Of a DNA stretch of 64,000 nt, positions 44,421-52,520 are shown one piece after another; position 1 is the first letter of the stretch; every line of letters begins with the position of its first letter. A program made the position numbers and the translations under genes. The DNA is from Bacteroidota bacterium (GTDB taxonomy: Bacteria; Bacteroidota; Bacteroidia; Flavobacteriales; Flavobacteriaceae): positions 121,822-185,821 of the forward strand of contig JAEWHE010000045.1 of NCBI GenBank assembly GCA_023387965.1, written 5' to 3'. The notes below the pieces were generated by a model. It was not told the DNA's origin. It searched no databases and saw only the letters and a program-made list of their open reading frames with translations.

Positions 44421-44467
44421 TACCACAATTTACCACAATCTACCACTTTGTTAATAAGTTTTACCAC
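44421..44467 (-). promoter_or_regulatory. MraZ-box: array of GTGGTA direct repeats
   Basis: On the minus strand GTGGTA occurs at 44446-44441, 44436-44431 and 44426-44421, exactly 10 bp apart (GTGGTAGATT, GTGGTAAATT, GTGGTAATAA). A fourth lies at 44467-44462, two helical turns upstream. Known MraZ boxes are short G-rich direct repeats with about 10-bp spacing upstream of mraZ. The match in spacing and position makes autoregulation of the dcw cluster likely. Confidence 0.8.
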
Positions 44468-44696
44468 TTGATAGTAAATTCTGACAAAAATTTGAACCCG
44501 TGTTTTTTAAAAGATTTGCAGCGATTATCAACGTTAAAAGAGATTGGAACTAGTTTTCACGGGAAATTTCAACCGAAGACGAGTAAATTTTACGTAAGTG
44601 GAATTTTTAGAAAAATAATAAACCACTGAAAGTCAACACTTACAAAAATGAAAATTGTTTTTAAACCGAAGCATTACAATTTTCCCGATAAAATTA

Positions 44697-44704
44697 TATA
44701 TTTG
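44697..44704 (+). promoter_or_regulatory. -7 element of the alpha/beta hydrolase gene
   Basis: TATATTTG matches TAnnTTTG and ends 27 nt before ATG 44732. Apart from this and the mraZ control region, I see nothing in the 356-bp gap 44376-44731. Confidence 0.5.
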
Positions 44705-44731
44705 TGTACCTCGTAGATGAGGCATCACACT

Positions 44732-45496
44732 ATGAAAGAGAATTTAAAGAAAGACGGCAAATACACCTATTTTGAAGCTGGAGAAGGAACTCCAATTATC
44801 ATTTTGCATGGTTTGATGGGAGGTTTGAGTAACTTTGATGGTGTTGCAGAATATTTTCCGAAACAAGGCTACAAAGTTGTTATTCCGGAATTGCCGATTT
44901 ATACCCAAAGTATTTTAAAAACTAACGTAAAAGCTTTTGCAAAATTTGTAAAAGATTTTATCACGCATAAAGGATACGACCGCGTTATTTTGTTAGGAAA
45001 TTCTTTAGGAGGTCACATTGCTTTGTACCATACCAAAATGTATCCGGAAAAAATGCTTGGACTGATAATTACCGGAAGTTCAGGACTTTACGAAAGCGCA
45101 ATGGGTGACAGTTATCCGAGACGTGGTGATTATGATTACATTCAGAAAAAAGCTGAAGATGTTTTTTATGACCCAAAAATTGCCACTAAAGAAATTGTTG
45201 ACGAGGTTTACGCTGTAGCGAACGACCGAATAAAATTGATTAAAACGCTTACAATTGCCAAAAGTGCTATTCGTCATAATATGGCAAAGGATTTACCAAA
45301 AATGCATGTGCCAACTTGTATCATTTGGGGAAAAAATGATAAAGTTACGCCACCAGAAGTTGCGGAAGAATTTCACCAATTGTTACCCAATTCTTCCTTG
45401 TATTGGATTGACAAATGTGGTCATGCTGCCATGATGGAACATCCGGATGAGTTTAACCAATTGATGCACGATTGGCTCAAAAAAACTAATCTATAA
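44732..45496 (+). CDS. Alpha/beta fold hydrolase
   Basis: The 254-residue protein has the oxyanion block PIIILHGLMGGLSNFDG, the nucleophile elbow GNSLGG with Ser91, an Asp-bearing strand (CIIWGKNDKVTPP) and the catalytic His in DKCGHAAMMEHPDEF. It has no signal peptide, so it is a cytoplasmic esterase or lipase-like enzyme of unknown substrate. I use ATG 44732 (MKENLKKDGKYTYFEAGEG) over 44717, which adds five residues. It lies divergent from the dcw cluster and upstream of engB, as I recall in other Flavobacteria. Confidence 0.85.
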   Translation: MKENLKKDGKYTYFEAGEGTPIIILHGLMGGLSNFDGVAEYFPKQGYKVVIPELPIYTQSILKTNVKAFAKFVKDFITHKGYDRVILLGNSLGGHIALYHTKMYPEKMLGLIITGSSGLYESAMGDSYPRRGDYDYIQKKAEDVFYDPKIATKEIVDEVYAVANDRIKLIKTLTIAKSAIRHNMAKDLPKMHVPTCIIWGKNDKVTPPEVAEEFHQLLPNSSLYWIDKCGHAAMMEHPDEFNQLMHDWLKKTNL

Positions 45497-45502
45497 AACT
45501 TG

Positions 45503-45537
45503 AAACCGTTTTCTGATAACCGAAAACGGTTTTTTTT
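45503..45537 (+). terminator. Terminator of the hydrolase gene
   Basis: AAACCGTTTTC (45503-45513) pairs with GAAAACGGTTT (45522-45532) over an 8-nt loop, followed by more T. Confidence 0.88.
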
Positions 45538-45545
45538 ATTTTAAT

Positions 45546-45553
45546 TACCTTTG
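45546..45553 (+). promoter_or_regulatory. -7 element of engB
   Basis: TACCTTTG matches the consensus and ends 14 nt before the engB ATG, implying a very short leader. Confidence 0.5.
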
Positions 45554-45567
45554 CCAAAATCATTTTC

Positions 45568-46191
45568 ATGAAAGTTAACACGGCAGAATTTATCATCAGC
45601 AACAGCGACGTTGCCAAATGTCCCGCAGAAAGAATCCCGGAATACGCGTTTATCGGACGGTCGAACGTTGGAAAATCGTCTTTAATCAACATGATTACCG
45701 GAAATAAAAATTTGGCAAAAACTTCTGCAAGACCAGGGAAAACGCAGCTTATTAACCATTTTAAAATCAACAGCAATTGGTTTTTGGTAGATTTGCCTGG
45801 TTATGGTTATGCCAAAGTTTCAAAAAAAACTAAAGAGGTTTTTCAGAAATTTATTACCGAATATTTCGAAAAAAGGGAACAATTAGTTTGCGCTTTTGTG
45901 TTGATTGACATTCGCCATGAAGCCCAAAAAATTGATTTAGAATTCATCAATTATTTAGGCACGATTGAAATTCCTTTTGGAATTATTTTTACCAAAGCAG
46001 ATAAAATTGGAAAAAATAAAGCGGAAACGAATATTGCCGCTTACAAAAAAGCACTTCTGGCAAACAATTGGGAAGAAATGCCGCCTTATTTTATCACGTC
46101 TTCGACCGAAGGAACGGGAAAAGATACTGTTTTACAATATATTGACGACATCAATCAAGAGATGTTTCAGGATCAAAATAATTTTATATAA
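45568..46191 (+). CDS. engB: Ribosome biogenesis GTPase EngB (YihA/YsxC)
   Basis: The 207-residue TRAFAC GTPase has G1 GRSNVGKSS (30-38), G2 around KTSARPGKTQLINHF, G3 DLPGYGYAKV, G4 TKAD (in IIFTKADKIG) and G5 TSS. EngB is an essential factor for 50S subunit assembly in most bacteria. Its length and motif order are standard. A strong terminator follows directly after the stop. Confidence 0.95.
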   Translation: MKVNTAEFIISNSDVAKCPAERIPEYAFIGRSNVGKSSLINMITGNKNLAKTSARPGKTQLINHFKINSNWFLVDLPGYGYAKVSKKTKEVFQKFITEYFEKREQLVCAFVLIDIRHEAQKIDLEFINYLGTIEIPFGIIFTKADKIGKNKAETNIAAYKKALLANNWEEMPPYFITSSTEGTGKDTVLQYIDDINQEMFQDQNNFI

Positions 46192-46192
46192 A

Positions 46193-46226
46193 AAAAAGCG
46201 GATTGTTGAAAATCCGCTTTTTTTAT
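46193..46226. terminator. Bidirectional terminator between engB and gldC
   Basis: AAAGCGGATT (46195-46204) pairs with AATCCGCTTT (46211-46220) around GTTGAA. A and T runs flank it symmetrically, so it serves both engB and the convergent gldC. Confidence 0.9.
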
Positions 46227-46561
46227 TTTTTAATCAAGTCCATTTTTTCGGCAAAATAATCGCAGAAATCACGCATGGTGTCGGCCATTTTTTGGTCATC
46301 GGTAGCACGCTGAAAAGTATCTGCCATCGCCACTAAACTTTGATGGAAAAATTTTTTCATCTCATCCACCGGCATGTCTTTTGTCCAAAGATCAATTCGC
46401 ATGGTTTCCTGAACATTGCTATCCCAGAAGGAGAGCATCATGGCTTTAGCTTCTTCTTTGGCAAGACCACCATCTTTTGCAGTCCAGAATAATTTTTCGG
46501 GAACTCGATTTTCATCAAGTTCTACGGTAATTTTTATGTCAGATTTAATGATTTTCGACAT
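46223..46561 (-). CDS. gldC: Gliding motility protein GldC
   Basis: The 112-residue soluble protein matches GldC over its length: KSDIKITVELDENRVPEKLF, then MKKFFHQSLVAMADTFQRAT. It has no signal peptide and no known catalytic motif. In F. johnsoniae GldC is not absolutely essential but improves gliding, and it is always next to gldB. Its ATG lies directly at the gldB stop, so the two are translationally coupled. Confidence 0.93.
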   Translation of the reverse strand: MSKIIKSDIKITVELDENRVPEKLFWTAKDGGLAKEEAKAMMLSFWDSNVQETMRIDLWTKDMPVDEMKKFFHQSLVAMADTFQRATDDQKMADTMRDFCDYFAEKMDLIKK

Positions 46562-47520
46562 TATTTTTTGGGTTTGTATTTAGAATTTTCAAAAATTTCT
46601 TTTGCATCTTTCTGCAATAAGTCTTGCAAAGATACATCATTGTTTTTCATATACGAGCGAACAATTTGCCAACCGATAAATTGCCCAACTCTTCCCGGAG
46701 ATTCGTTATCAATTTCCAAATAAAATTTAGAAAACGGAGCCGGATTTACAAACCTCCCGGGTAATTTTGGATCATTGTCGTATATCAAATTTTCATCTAC
46801 AAAATACCTCCAAATGTAACCTTCGTTTTCTTGGGACCACGCCAATTCTTCATTAGTGTAACCAATTTTATCAGCATCAGAAACTTCTGGAATGACGCGA
46901 TCCTTCAGATAAAGCATTTTGCCATGGTAAATCAATAAATTAAGCAAATTTTTATCTGTTGGAGGTGCGGTTTTGGTTTCGGCGAAAGCCTGAACAACAT
47001 CCGGTAAAATTTGATTTTTTTCGAAATTTTTTCTTTGATATTGCGGAAAACCTTCGTAATAACGGTGCTCTTTTCCGAGATAAACATCTAAAGAAATTAA
47101 AAGTAAAGTATCGGCATAAATCACCCGCGATTCCACATCTACTTCAGAAATTAGCGTGACTACTTTCGGCAAATTTGTCTGCGGATAATAATATTTCAAA
47201 TGGCGAAAAACTGACTCTAACTCAGTTGTTTCTGCGGAAAAATCGCCAAAAATTTTTTGTACTTCGTCGTGAACTTCGTTCAGCAAAGGATCTTTCTTTT
47301 TGGCAAACCACACTTCGTCAGGTTCTCCGGCAGGAAAAAAATACGGAAATTTAGCTTTAATTGCAGCTAATTCAGTCGGAGCCGATTCGTAGAAAATTTT
47401 GTCAAACCGCTCCACGGTTAATTCTACAGGAACTTCTTCTATTTGTTTTTCGGTTTTTGATTTTTTGTCGCAATTGACAAACGCTATCATCAAAAAAAGC
47501 AATATTGGAATTTTCTTCAT
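46561..47520 (-). CDS. gldB: Gliding motility lipoprotein GldB
   Basis: The 319-residue lipoprotein starts MKKIPILLFLMIAFVNCDKK, with the lipobox cysteine at residue 17. The rest matches GldB (VELTVERFDKIFYES, FPYFFPAGEPDEVWFAKKKD, SPGRVGQFIGWQIVRSYMK). GldB is required for gliding in F. johnsoniae; its molecular job is not settled. The order gldB-gldC, with nadE divergent upstream, is the arrangement I recall from Flavobacterium. Confidence 0.95.
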   Translation of the reverse strand: MKKIPILLFLMIAFVNCDKKSKTEKQIEEVPVELTVERFDKIFYESAPTELAAIKAKFPYFFPAGEPDEVWFAKKKDPLLNEVHDEVQKIFGDFSAETTELESVFRHLKYYYPQTNLPKVVTLISEVDVESRVIYADTLLLISLDVYLGKEHRYYEGFPQYQRKNFEKNQILPDVVQAFAETKTAPPTDKNLLNLLIYHGKMLYLKDRVIPEVSDADKIGYTNEELAWSQENEGYIWRYFVDENLIYDNDPKLPGRFVNPAPFSKFYLEIDNESPGRVGQFIGWQIVRSYMKNNDVSLQDLLQKDAKEIFENSKYKPKK

Positions 47521-47598
47521 TTAGGTTTTATTAGTATTTTTCTTTTAAAACTTAACCTTTACTTTTGATTAGTTTTTGCTAACTTTATGTAACGGTTG

Positions 47599-47626
47599 CA
47601 AATATAAGGCGAACAAATATTATCAA
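47599..47626 (-). promoter_or_regulatory. Candidate promoter of gldBC
   Basis: Minus strand: TTG (47626-47624), 17-bp spacer, TATATTTG (47606-47599). The spacer is 2 bp short of the ideal. The leader to the gldB ATG would be about 70 nt. On the plus strand, TACTTTTG at 47560-47567 is a possible -7 element for nadE. Confidence 0.5.
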
Positions 47627-47637
47627 ATTAAAATAAA

Positions 47638-48444
47638 ATGCAAAAAAATAACACATTTCAAGCGGAAAAAATTGCCCATCACATTATAAATTGGTTGAAG
47701 GATTATGCACAAAACGCAAAAGTGAATGGTTTTGTTGTGGGAATTTCCGGAGGAGTTGATTCTGCAGTTACTTCCTCGCTTTGTGCGGCAACGGGTTTAC
47801 CAACGCTTTGTGTGGAAATGCCTATTCATCAGGCAGAAAGTCATGTTTCTCGAGGAAAAGAACATATTGCGCATTTAAAATCTCGCTTCAGCAACGTTAC
47901 TTCGGCAGAAACTAATTTGACAACCGTGTTCGATTTGTATAAAACTGTGGTTCCGGTTTGCCAAGACGACACAAAATATTACTTAACGCTCGCCAACACT
48001 CGTGCAAGATTGAGAATGACAACTTTATATTATCACGCCGGAATAAATGGATTATTGGTTGCTGGAACCGGGAATAAAGTGGAAGATTTTGGCGTGGGTT
48101 TTTTTACAAAATATGGTGATGGTGGTGTTGATTTAAGTCCAATTGCAGATTTGATGAAATCAGAAGTTTTTTTGTTGGCAAAACACTTACAAGTTCCCAA
48201 TTCTATCTTGAATGCCGCACCAACTGACGGATTGTTTGGAGATGACAGAACTGATGAACAGCAATTAGGAGCAAGTTACGACGAATTAGAATGGGCAATG
48301 ATACAGCATGAAAACGGAAAAAAAATAGACGATTTTTCGGGTAGAGAAAAAGAAGTTTTTTCAATATTTACAAGGCTTAACAAGAATAATAAGCATAAAA
48401 TGGATCCCATTCCCGTGTGTGAAATTCCAAAAAGTTTAAAATGA
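47638..48444 (+). CDS. nadE: NAD(+) synthase, ammonia-dependent
   Basis: The 268-residue protein is the bare NAD synthetase domain with the PP-loop SGGVDSAV (37-44), the GTGNKVEDFGVGFFTKYGDG block and the deamido-NAD site region (LANTRARLRMTTLYY). It lacks the N-terminal glutaminase domain of larger enzymes, so it should use free ammonia. It makes NAD from nicotinic acid adenine dinucleotide in the cytoplasm. Divergent from gldB. Confidence 0.95.
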   Translation: MQKNNTFQAEKIAHHIINWLKDYAQNAKVNGFVVGISGGVDSAVTSSLCAATGLPTLCVEMPIHQAESHVSRGKEHIAHLKSRFSNVTSAETNLTTVFDLYKTVVPVCQDDTKYYLTLANTRARLRMTTLYYHAGINGLLVAGTGNKVEDFGVGFFTKYGDGGVDLSPIADLMKSEVFLLAKHLQVPNSILNAAPTDGLFGDDRTDEQQLGASYDELEWAMIQHENGKKIDDFSGREKEVFSIFTRLNKNNKHKMDPIPVCEIPKSLK

Positions 48445-48529
48445 TTTCACTAAAATTTGAAATTATTTTAAATTTTTAACTAAATTTACTATATATTTCA
48501 AATAATTAACTTTAAAATATAACGACATT

Positions 48530-49156
48530 ATGATAAAAGTTTGCATAGCCGACAATCATCCTGTTGTGCATTTCGGATTAAAAAGCTATTTCCGCGACAG
48601 AGATATTAGCATTTTGGCACACGTAGAAAATTATGAAGATTTAGAAGATGTTCTTTCGAGCAAAAATATCGAAATACTCATTTTAGATCTCGAATTAAAA
48701 GGACTTTCAAGTATAAACCTCCTGAAAGCGATGAAACGCGATTACCCTGATTTGAAAATTGTTGTTTACACTAGTTTATCCGAAGTTATGTTTGGACCAA
48801 ACGCCGTGAAAGCCGGTATAAGTGCTTACATCAACAAAACTTCTAAAATGGATAATTTGGTAAATGCCGTAAATAAAGTGAAAAACGGTAATCAGGTTTT
48901 TAGCGACATCGTGAAAAAAAATCTTGCGATGATCGGCAAAAAAGCCAAAAACGAAAGGCTCTACCGAAAATTATCTTCTCGCGAAATTGAGGTTTTACGC
49001 TATTTAAGTGAAGGAAAAAAGAACAAAGAAATTGCCGAAATTTTAGACCTGAACGAAAAAACTGTGAGTACTTACAAACTAAGATTACTCACAAAATTAA
49101 ATGTAACCAACTTGGTCGATTTGGTAAACAAAGCAAAAACTTTAGAAATCGTTTAA
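48530..49156 (+). CDS. NarL/LuxR-family response regulator, orphan
   Basis: The 208-residue protein has a receiver domain (VCIADNHPVVHFGLKSYF; phospho-acceptor Asp53 in LILDLELKG; Thr in VVYTSLSE; Lys in INKTSK) and a C-terminal LuxR-type helix-turn-helix (LSSREIEVLRYLSEGKKNKE, EKTVSTYKLRLLTKLNV). It should bind DNA on phosphorylation. No histidine kinase gene is nearby. Its stop overlaps the convergent dnaG stop, with no terminator between them. Confidence 0.9.
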   Translation: MIKVCIADNHPVVHFGLKSYFRDRDISILAHVENYEDLEDVLSSKNIEILILDLELKGLSSINLLKAMKRDYPDLKIVVYTSLSEVMFGPNAVKAGISAYINKTSKMDNLVNAVNKVKNGNQVFSDIVKKNLAMIGKKAKNERLYRKLSSREIEVLRYLSEGKKNKEIAEILDLNEKTVSTYKLRLLTKLNVTNLVDLVNKAKTLEIV

Positions 49157-51129
49157 CTATAGCGCGACATTACTCTTCCTAATTTCTCCGAAAAAAAGTT
49201 TACTAACTGGTAATAGTCCATTGCCATAGAAAGAATTTCACTGTTGTCGGCATCGGCTTCGGTGGAAATTTCTTGTTTTAAATCCTCAATAATTTTATTT
49301 ACCAAAAACCAACGTAAAGATAAAATTGTTTCGGCAACATACTGTCCAATCGTTTGGTCTTTTTGTTTCACAATAATATTCTGACCTTCCCAATTGTGCA
49401 AAACTTCTTTTTCATCTTGCATCAAAATATCGGTTACTTCCTGAGCCAATTCAACTGGAAGTTGCATGAGATAAGTTTCTACGCTAAAATTTTCGTTTTG
49501 ATGAAAATAATTAATTAGATTATTGTAAATCTCTTTAAAAACTGGATTTGTTAACTCCACTTCATCTTCCTGAAGACTCAAATAAATCCGCTGATGAACC
49601 GAATATTCCTTTTTCTCGGTGGCTTTTTGAATCTCACCATCATCATTGGTTTTTAGCAAAACATCTTCAAATTCTTCTTGTTTATTTCCGTACAACAATA
49701 AAATTTCAATGATTTTTCGTTCCAATTCATACAAAACGTCAATTTTTGAAGTTTGTTGAAAATTTTCATTTTTTACAACTTCAAAAACTTTTTGCTCTTG
49801 TTTGAATTTTTTGTCTAAATCCGAAATATCTTTTTGAACCAATTGTGCCAAAGTATTCACCAAAACCTGCTCCGAAATATCCATGATTCTTGCAGTTTCC
49901 TGAATGTAAATTTCCCGCTGAATTCTGTCCGGAATTTTAGAAATCGACGAAACCATATCTCTAATCAATTCGGCTTTTTTGATGGGATCATTTTGCGCTT
50001 CTTTCATTAAAAGTGAAGCCTTAAACTGAATAAAATCTTTGGCATTTTCCTCCAAATATTTGACTAAATCCTCATGCGAATTTTTTCTGGCAAAGCTATC
50101 CGGGTCTTCTCCATCCGGAAAAGTACAAACACGCACGTTCATACCTTCTTCTAAAATCAAATCAATTCCTCTCACCGAAGCTCTTAAACCAGCCGCATCA
50201 CCGTCAAAAAGAACCGTAATATTTTTGGTCAATCTATTAATTAACCGAATTTGATCCGGAGTTAAAGCCGTTCCAGAAGAAGCCACAACATTCTCAATAC
50301 CAGATTGATGCATCTGAATTACATCGGTATAACCTTCGACTAAAAAACAATTATTTTGTTTGGCAATGGCTTGCTTGGCATGAAAAATTCCATACAGCAC
50401 TTTACTTTTATGGTAAATATCGCTTTCTGGCGAATTGAGATATTTTGCCGCCTTTTTGTCACCAGTTAAAATTCTGCCTCCAAAACCTAAAGTTCGCCCG
50501 GAAATACTAAGAATCGGGAACATCACGCGACCCTTAAAACGGTCAAATTGTTTTTCGTCTTTAACAATTGTCAGTCCGGTTTTTTCCAAAAATTCTAATT
50601 GATAGCCTTTTCCCAAGGCTTCTTTGGTAAAAGCATCCCAAGAATCTGGCGAATAACCCAACTGAAATTTCTTGATGGTTTCGGCAGTGAAACCACGTTC
50701 TTTAAAGTATGAATAACCAATGGCTCGACCTTCGTCGTCATTCAATAAAGTGTTGTGAAAATATTTGGTTGCAAATTCCGAAACCAAAAACATACTTTCT
50801 TTTTCGTTTGCTTCGGCTTTGGCTTCGTCCGTTTGCTCGGTTTCTTCAATCTCAATATTGTATTTTTTGGCCAAGTAACGAATGGCTTCGGGATACGTAA
50901 AATGCTCGTGTTCCATCAAAAATGTGACGGCATTTCCACCTTTTCCGGAACTAAAATCTTTCCAGATTTGTTTGACGGGCGAAACCATAAACGAAGGTGA
51001 ACGTTCGTCAGAAAAAGGACTCAAACCTTTGAGATTACTTCCGGCACGCTTGAGTTGTACAAAATCGCCAATGACTTCTTCTACGCGAGCGGTTTCAAAA
51101 ACGGTATCTATGGTATTTCGAGAAATCAT
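49153..51129 (-). CDS. dnaG: DNA primase DnaG without zinc-binding residues
   Basis: The 658-residue primase has the usual order: N-terminal CHC2-like domain (about 1-100), catalytic core with Toprim (FLVEGYTDVIQMHQSGIENV, LFDGDAAGLRASVRG), and a C-terminal helicase-binding region. The four zinc ligands of E. coli DnaG (C, H, C, C) are Ser37, Ser40, Asp58 and Ser61 here, in SPFSDERSPSFMVSPVKQIW and KDFSSGKGGN. The fold seems kept without metal. I believe related Flavobacteriaceae share this. It makes RNA primers for replication. Monocistronic. Confidence 0.93.
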   Translation of the reverse strand: MISRNTIDTVFETARVEEVIGDFVQLKRAGSNLKGLSPFSDERSPSFMVSPVKQIWKDFSSGKGGNAVTFLMEHEHFTYPEAIRYLAKKYNIEIEETEQTDEAKAEANEKESMFLVSEFATKYFHNTLLNDDEGRAIGYSYFKERGFTAETIKKFQLGYSPDSWDAFTKEALGKGYQLEFLEKTGLTIVKDEKQFDRFKGRVMFPILSISGRTLGFGGRILTGDKKAAKYLNSPESDIYHKSKVLYGIFHAKQAIAKQNNCFLVEGYTDVIQMHQSGIENVVASSGTALTPDQIRLINRLTKNITVLFDGDAAGLRASVRGIDLILEEGMNVRVCTFPDGEDPDSFARKNSHEDLVKYLEENAKDFIQFKASLLMKEAQNDPIKKAELIRDMVSSISKIPDRIQREIYIQETARIMDISEQVLVNTLAQLVQKDISDLDKKFKQEQKVFEVVKNENFQQTSKIDVLYELERKIIEILLLYGNKQEEFEDVLLKTNDDGEIQKATEKKEYSVHQRIYLSLQEDEVELTNPVFKEIYNNLINYFHQNENFSVETYLMQLPVELAQEVTDILMQDEKEVLHNWEGQNIIVKQKDQTIGQYVAETILSLRWFLVNKIIEDLKQEISTEADADNSEILSMAMDYYQLVNFFSEKLGRVMSRYS

Positions 51130-51254
51130 ATTGGCTTATTTTGAGCCTGTAAATTTACCTTTTTATTTTTTGTGTGGAAAATTTTTTGGCTTTCGCCAAA
51201 GTTTCCCGTGCTACTTTTATCCGAAAGATTAAAAAAGGAAATGACCTTTTATTT

Positions 51255-51374
51255 TAGCCCCGATTGAAGCGGAAATCCTTTTATCAATTGCCCGGATTCA
51301 AATCCGGGGCAATTGATAAAAGATTGTAGCGGAAAGCGGGACGACGATTAAAAAATGACTAAAGTGTTTGCTCC
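51255..51374 (+). repeat. Long palindromic repeat family, copy D (best preserved)
   Basis: Left arm TAGCCCCGATTGAAGCGG, then AAATCCTTTTATCAATTG; right arm CAATTGATAAAAGATTG, then TAGCGGAAAGCGGGA, ending GCTCC. The inner stem CTTTTATCAATTGCCC/GGGGCAATTGATAAAAG is nearly perfect and is closed by a second small hairpin (CCGGATT/AATCCGG). It lies in the 301-bp gap 51130-51430 between dnaG and the barrel gene, where no gene is present. Confidence 0.9.
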
Positions 51375-51377
51375 AAA

Positions 51378-51410
51378 AAAAAAATACCCGCAAAAATTTT
51401 GCAGGTATTT
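51378..51410 (-). terminator. Terminator of the sigma/anti-sigma/barrel operon
   Basis: AAATACCCGCAAAA pairs with TTTTGCAGGTATTT (one C-A mismatch). The minus strand runs into about nine T. It lies 20 bp after the barrel-gene stop. Confidence 0.85.
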
Positions 51411-51430
51411 GATAACTAACTATTTAACTA

Positions 51431-52486
51431 CTAATTAAGGTCGAAACGAATTCCGAGCGAAACATTATTTTGATCGACTGTATTGTTCTCAAAAATGGGA
51501 TTCAGGTCGTATTTTGCGTACAAAGCGATTTCGCCGTAACCGATGTAAGCGCTCAAGCCGTAGATAAAATCGTTGACGTTGTAGTCGCCACGGCTGCGTT
51601 CGCGAACTTTGTTACCGTTTTCCTCATATCTAATCACGCTTTTCGACTTGATGTTTCCTCCTGCATAACCGCCAATCCCGATGCGGAAATTCTCGTGCGT
51701 GCGAAAATAAGTGCGTTCGCCAGTGTTTTGTTTTTTAGTAAAATCGAACTCTAAATGTACGGGAACTACTACATAAATATTTCGCAACTTGCTGTCTTTC
51801 AAGTTAACCGGATAATTTTCGAGTGTAGTTTGATCTCCTTGATTCACAAAAACGCGATTTTCTGTAGGACGAAGTGTGTTTTTCATTAATGAAACTCCGT
51901 ATTTGGCGTGTAAAAGGTTGTGATTTTTAAAAATTCGGGTGTTGAAAGTGATTCCGGTTTCTACGAATCGAGAACCCCAAACTTTGAAATCGTTGCCTTC
52001 AATTGAGCCTAAATCGCCGTCTTCCACCACGTTATTTAATCCAAAAGCAATGACAAATTGCGAAGTTGTACGGAATTCGCTTATGGTTTTTCTCACGCTG
52101 TCACGCACTTTTTTGTCGTTTTCCCAATTGTCCCATTGGTACGAAAGTTTCACGCTTTTTTGACTTGGCAAAGTGCCGTCAACTTGTTTTTTAACCAATT
52201 CCGTAAGTTTTGCTTCTTCGAGAGCTACGCGAGTTTCGATGTTTTTGGCGCGTTTGTCAGCCAACTGCATTTTGCGTTCGTCGGCTTGCTCGCTGGTAAT
52301 TTTGTTGTCATCAAGATCGTCGTTAACCTTTTCGATTTCCATTTTTAGGGAATCTTTTTCTTGTTTAGTGATGACTTGGATTTGTTTGGCAATTTTTTTC
52401 GCCTGAGTTTCAAAAGATTCTTGTGCGAAAATTTTGGCGGTAAAAAGGCATAACATTGCCACTGCGTAAAAAATTATTTTTTGCAT
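51431..52486 (-). CDS. Outer-membrane beta-barrel protein with coiled-coil N-terminus
   Basis: The 351-residue protein has a Sec signal (MQKIIFYAVAMLCLFTAKIFAQ) and a charged helical region to about residue 95 (EKDSLKMEIEKVNDDLDDNK, AEEAKL-type heptads). A barrel-like C-terminal part follows with alternating aromatic strands (THENFRIGIGGYAGGNIKSK, SAYIGYGEIALYAKYDLNP), ending GIRFDLN. No named family is recognised. It is the third gene of a sigma factor, membrane-anchor, barrel operon. Barrel plus anti-sigma occur as one polypeptide at 20926-22242. Confidence 0.75.
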   Translation of the reverse strand: MQKIIFYAVAMLCLFTAKIFAQESFETQAKKIAKQIQVITKQEKDSLKMEIEKVNDDLDDNKITSEQADERKMQLADKRAKNIETRVALEEAKLTELVKKQVDGTLPSQKSVKLSYQWDNWENDKKVRDSVRKTISEFRTTSQFVIAFGLNNVVEDGDLGSIEGNDFKVWGSRFVETGITFNTRIFKNHNLLHAKYGVSLMKNTLRPTENRVFVNQGDQTTLENYPVNLKDSKLRNIYVVVPVHLEFDFTKKQNTGERTYFRTHENFRIGIGGYAGGNIKSKSVIRYEENGNKVRERSRGDYNVNDFIYGLSAYIGYGEIALYAKYDLNPIFENNTVDQNNVSLGIRFDLN

Positions 52487-52520
52487 GATTGATGGTGTTA
52501 ATTATTGTTCGATTTTTGAT

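Noticed and set aside
49153..49156. Possible frameshift or mis-called stop where dnaG and the response regulator meet
   Set aside because: Both proteins have normal lengths. The stops simply overlap in convergent genes.
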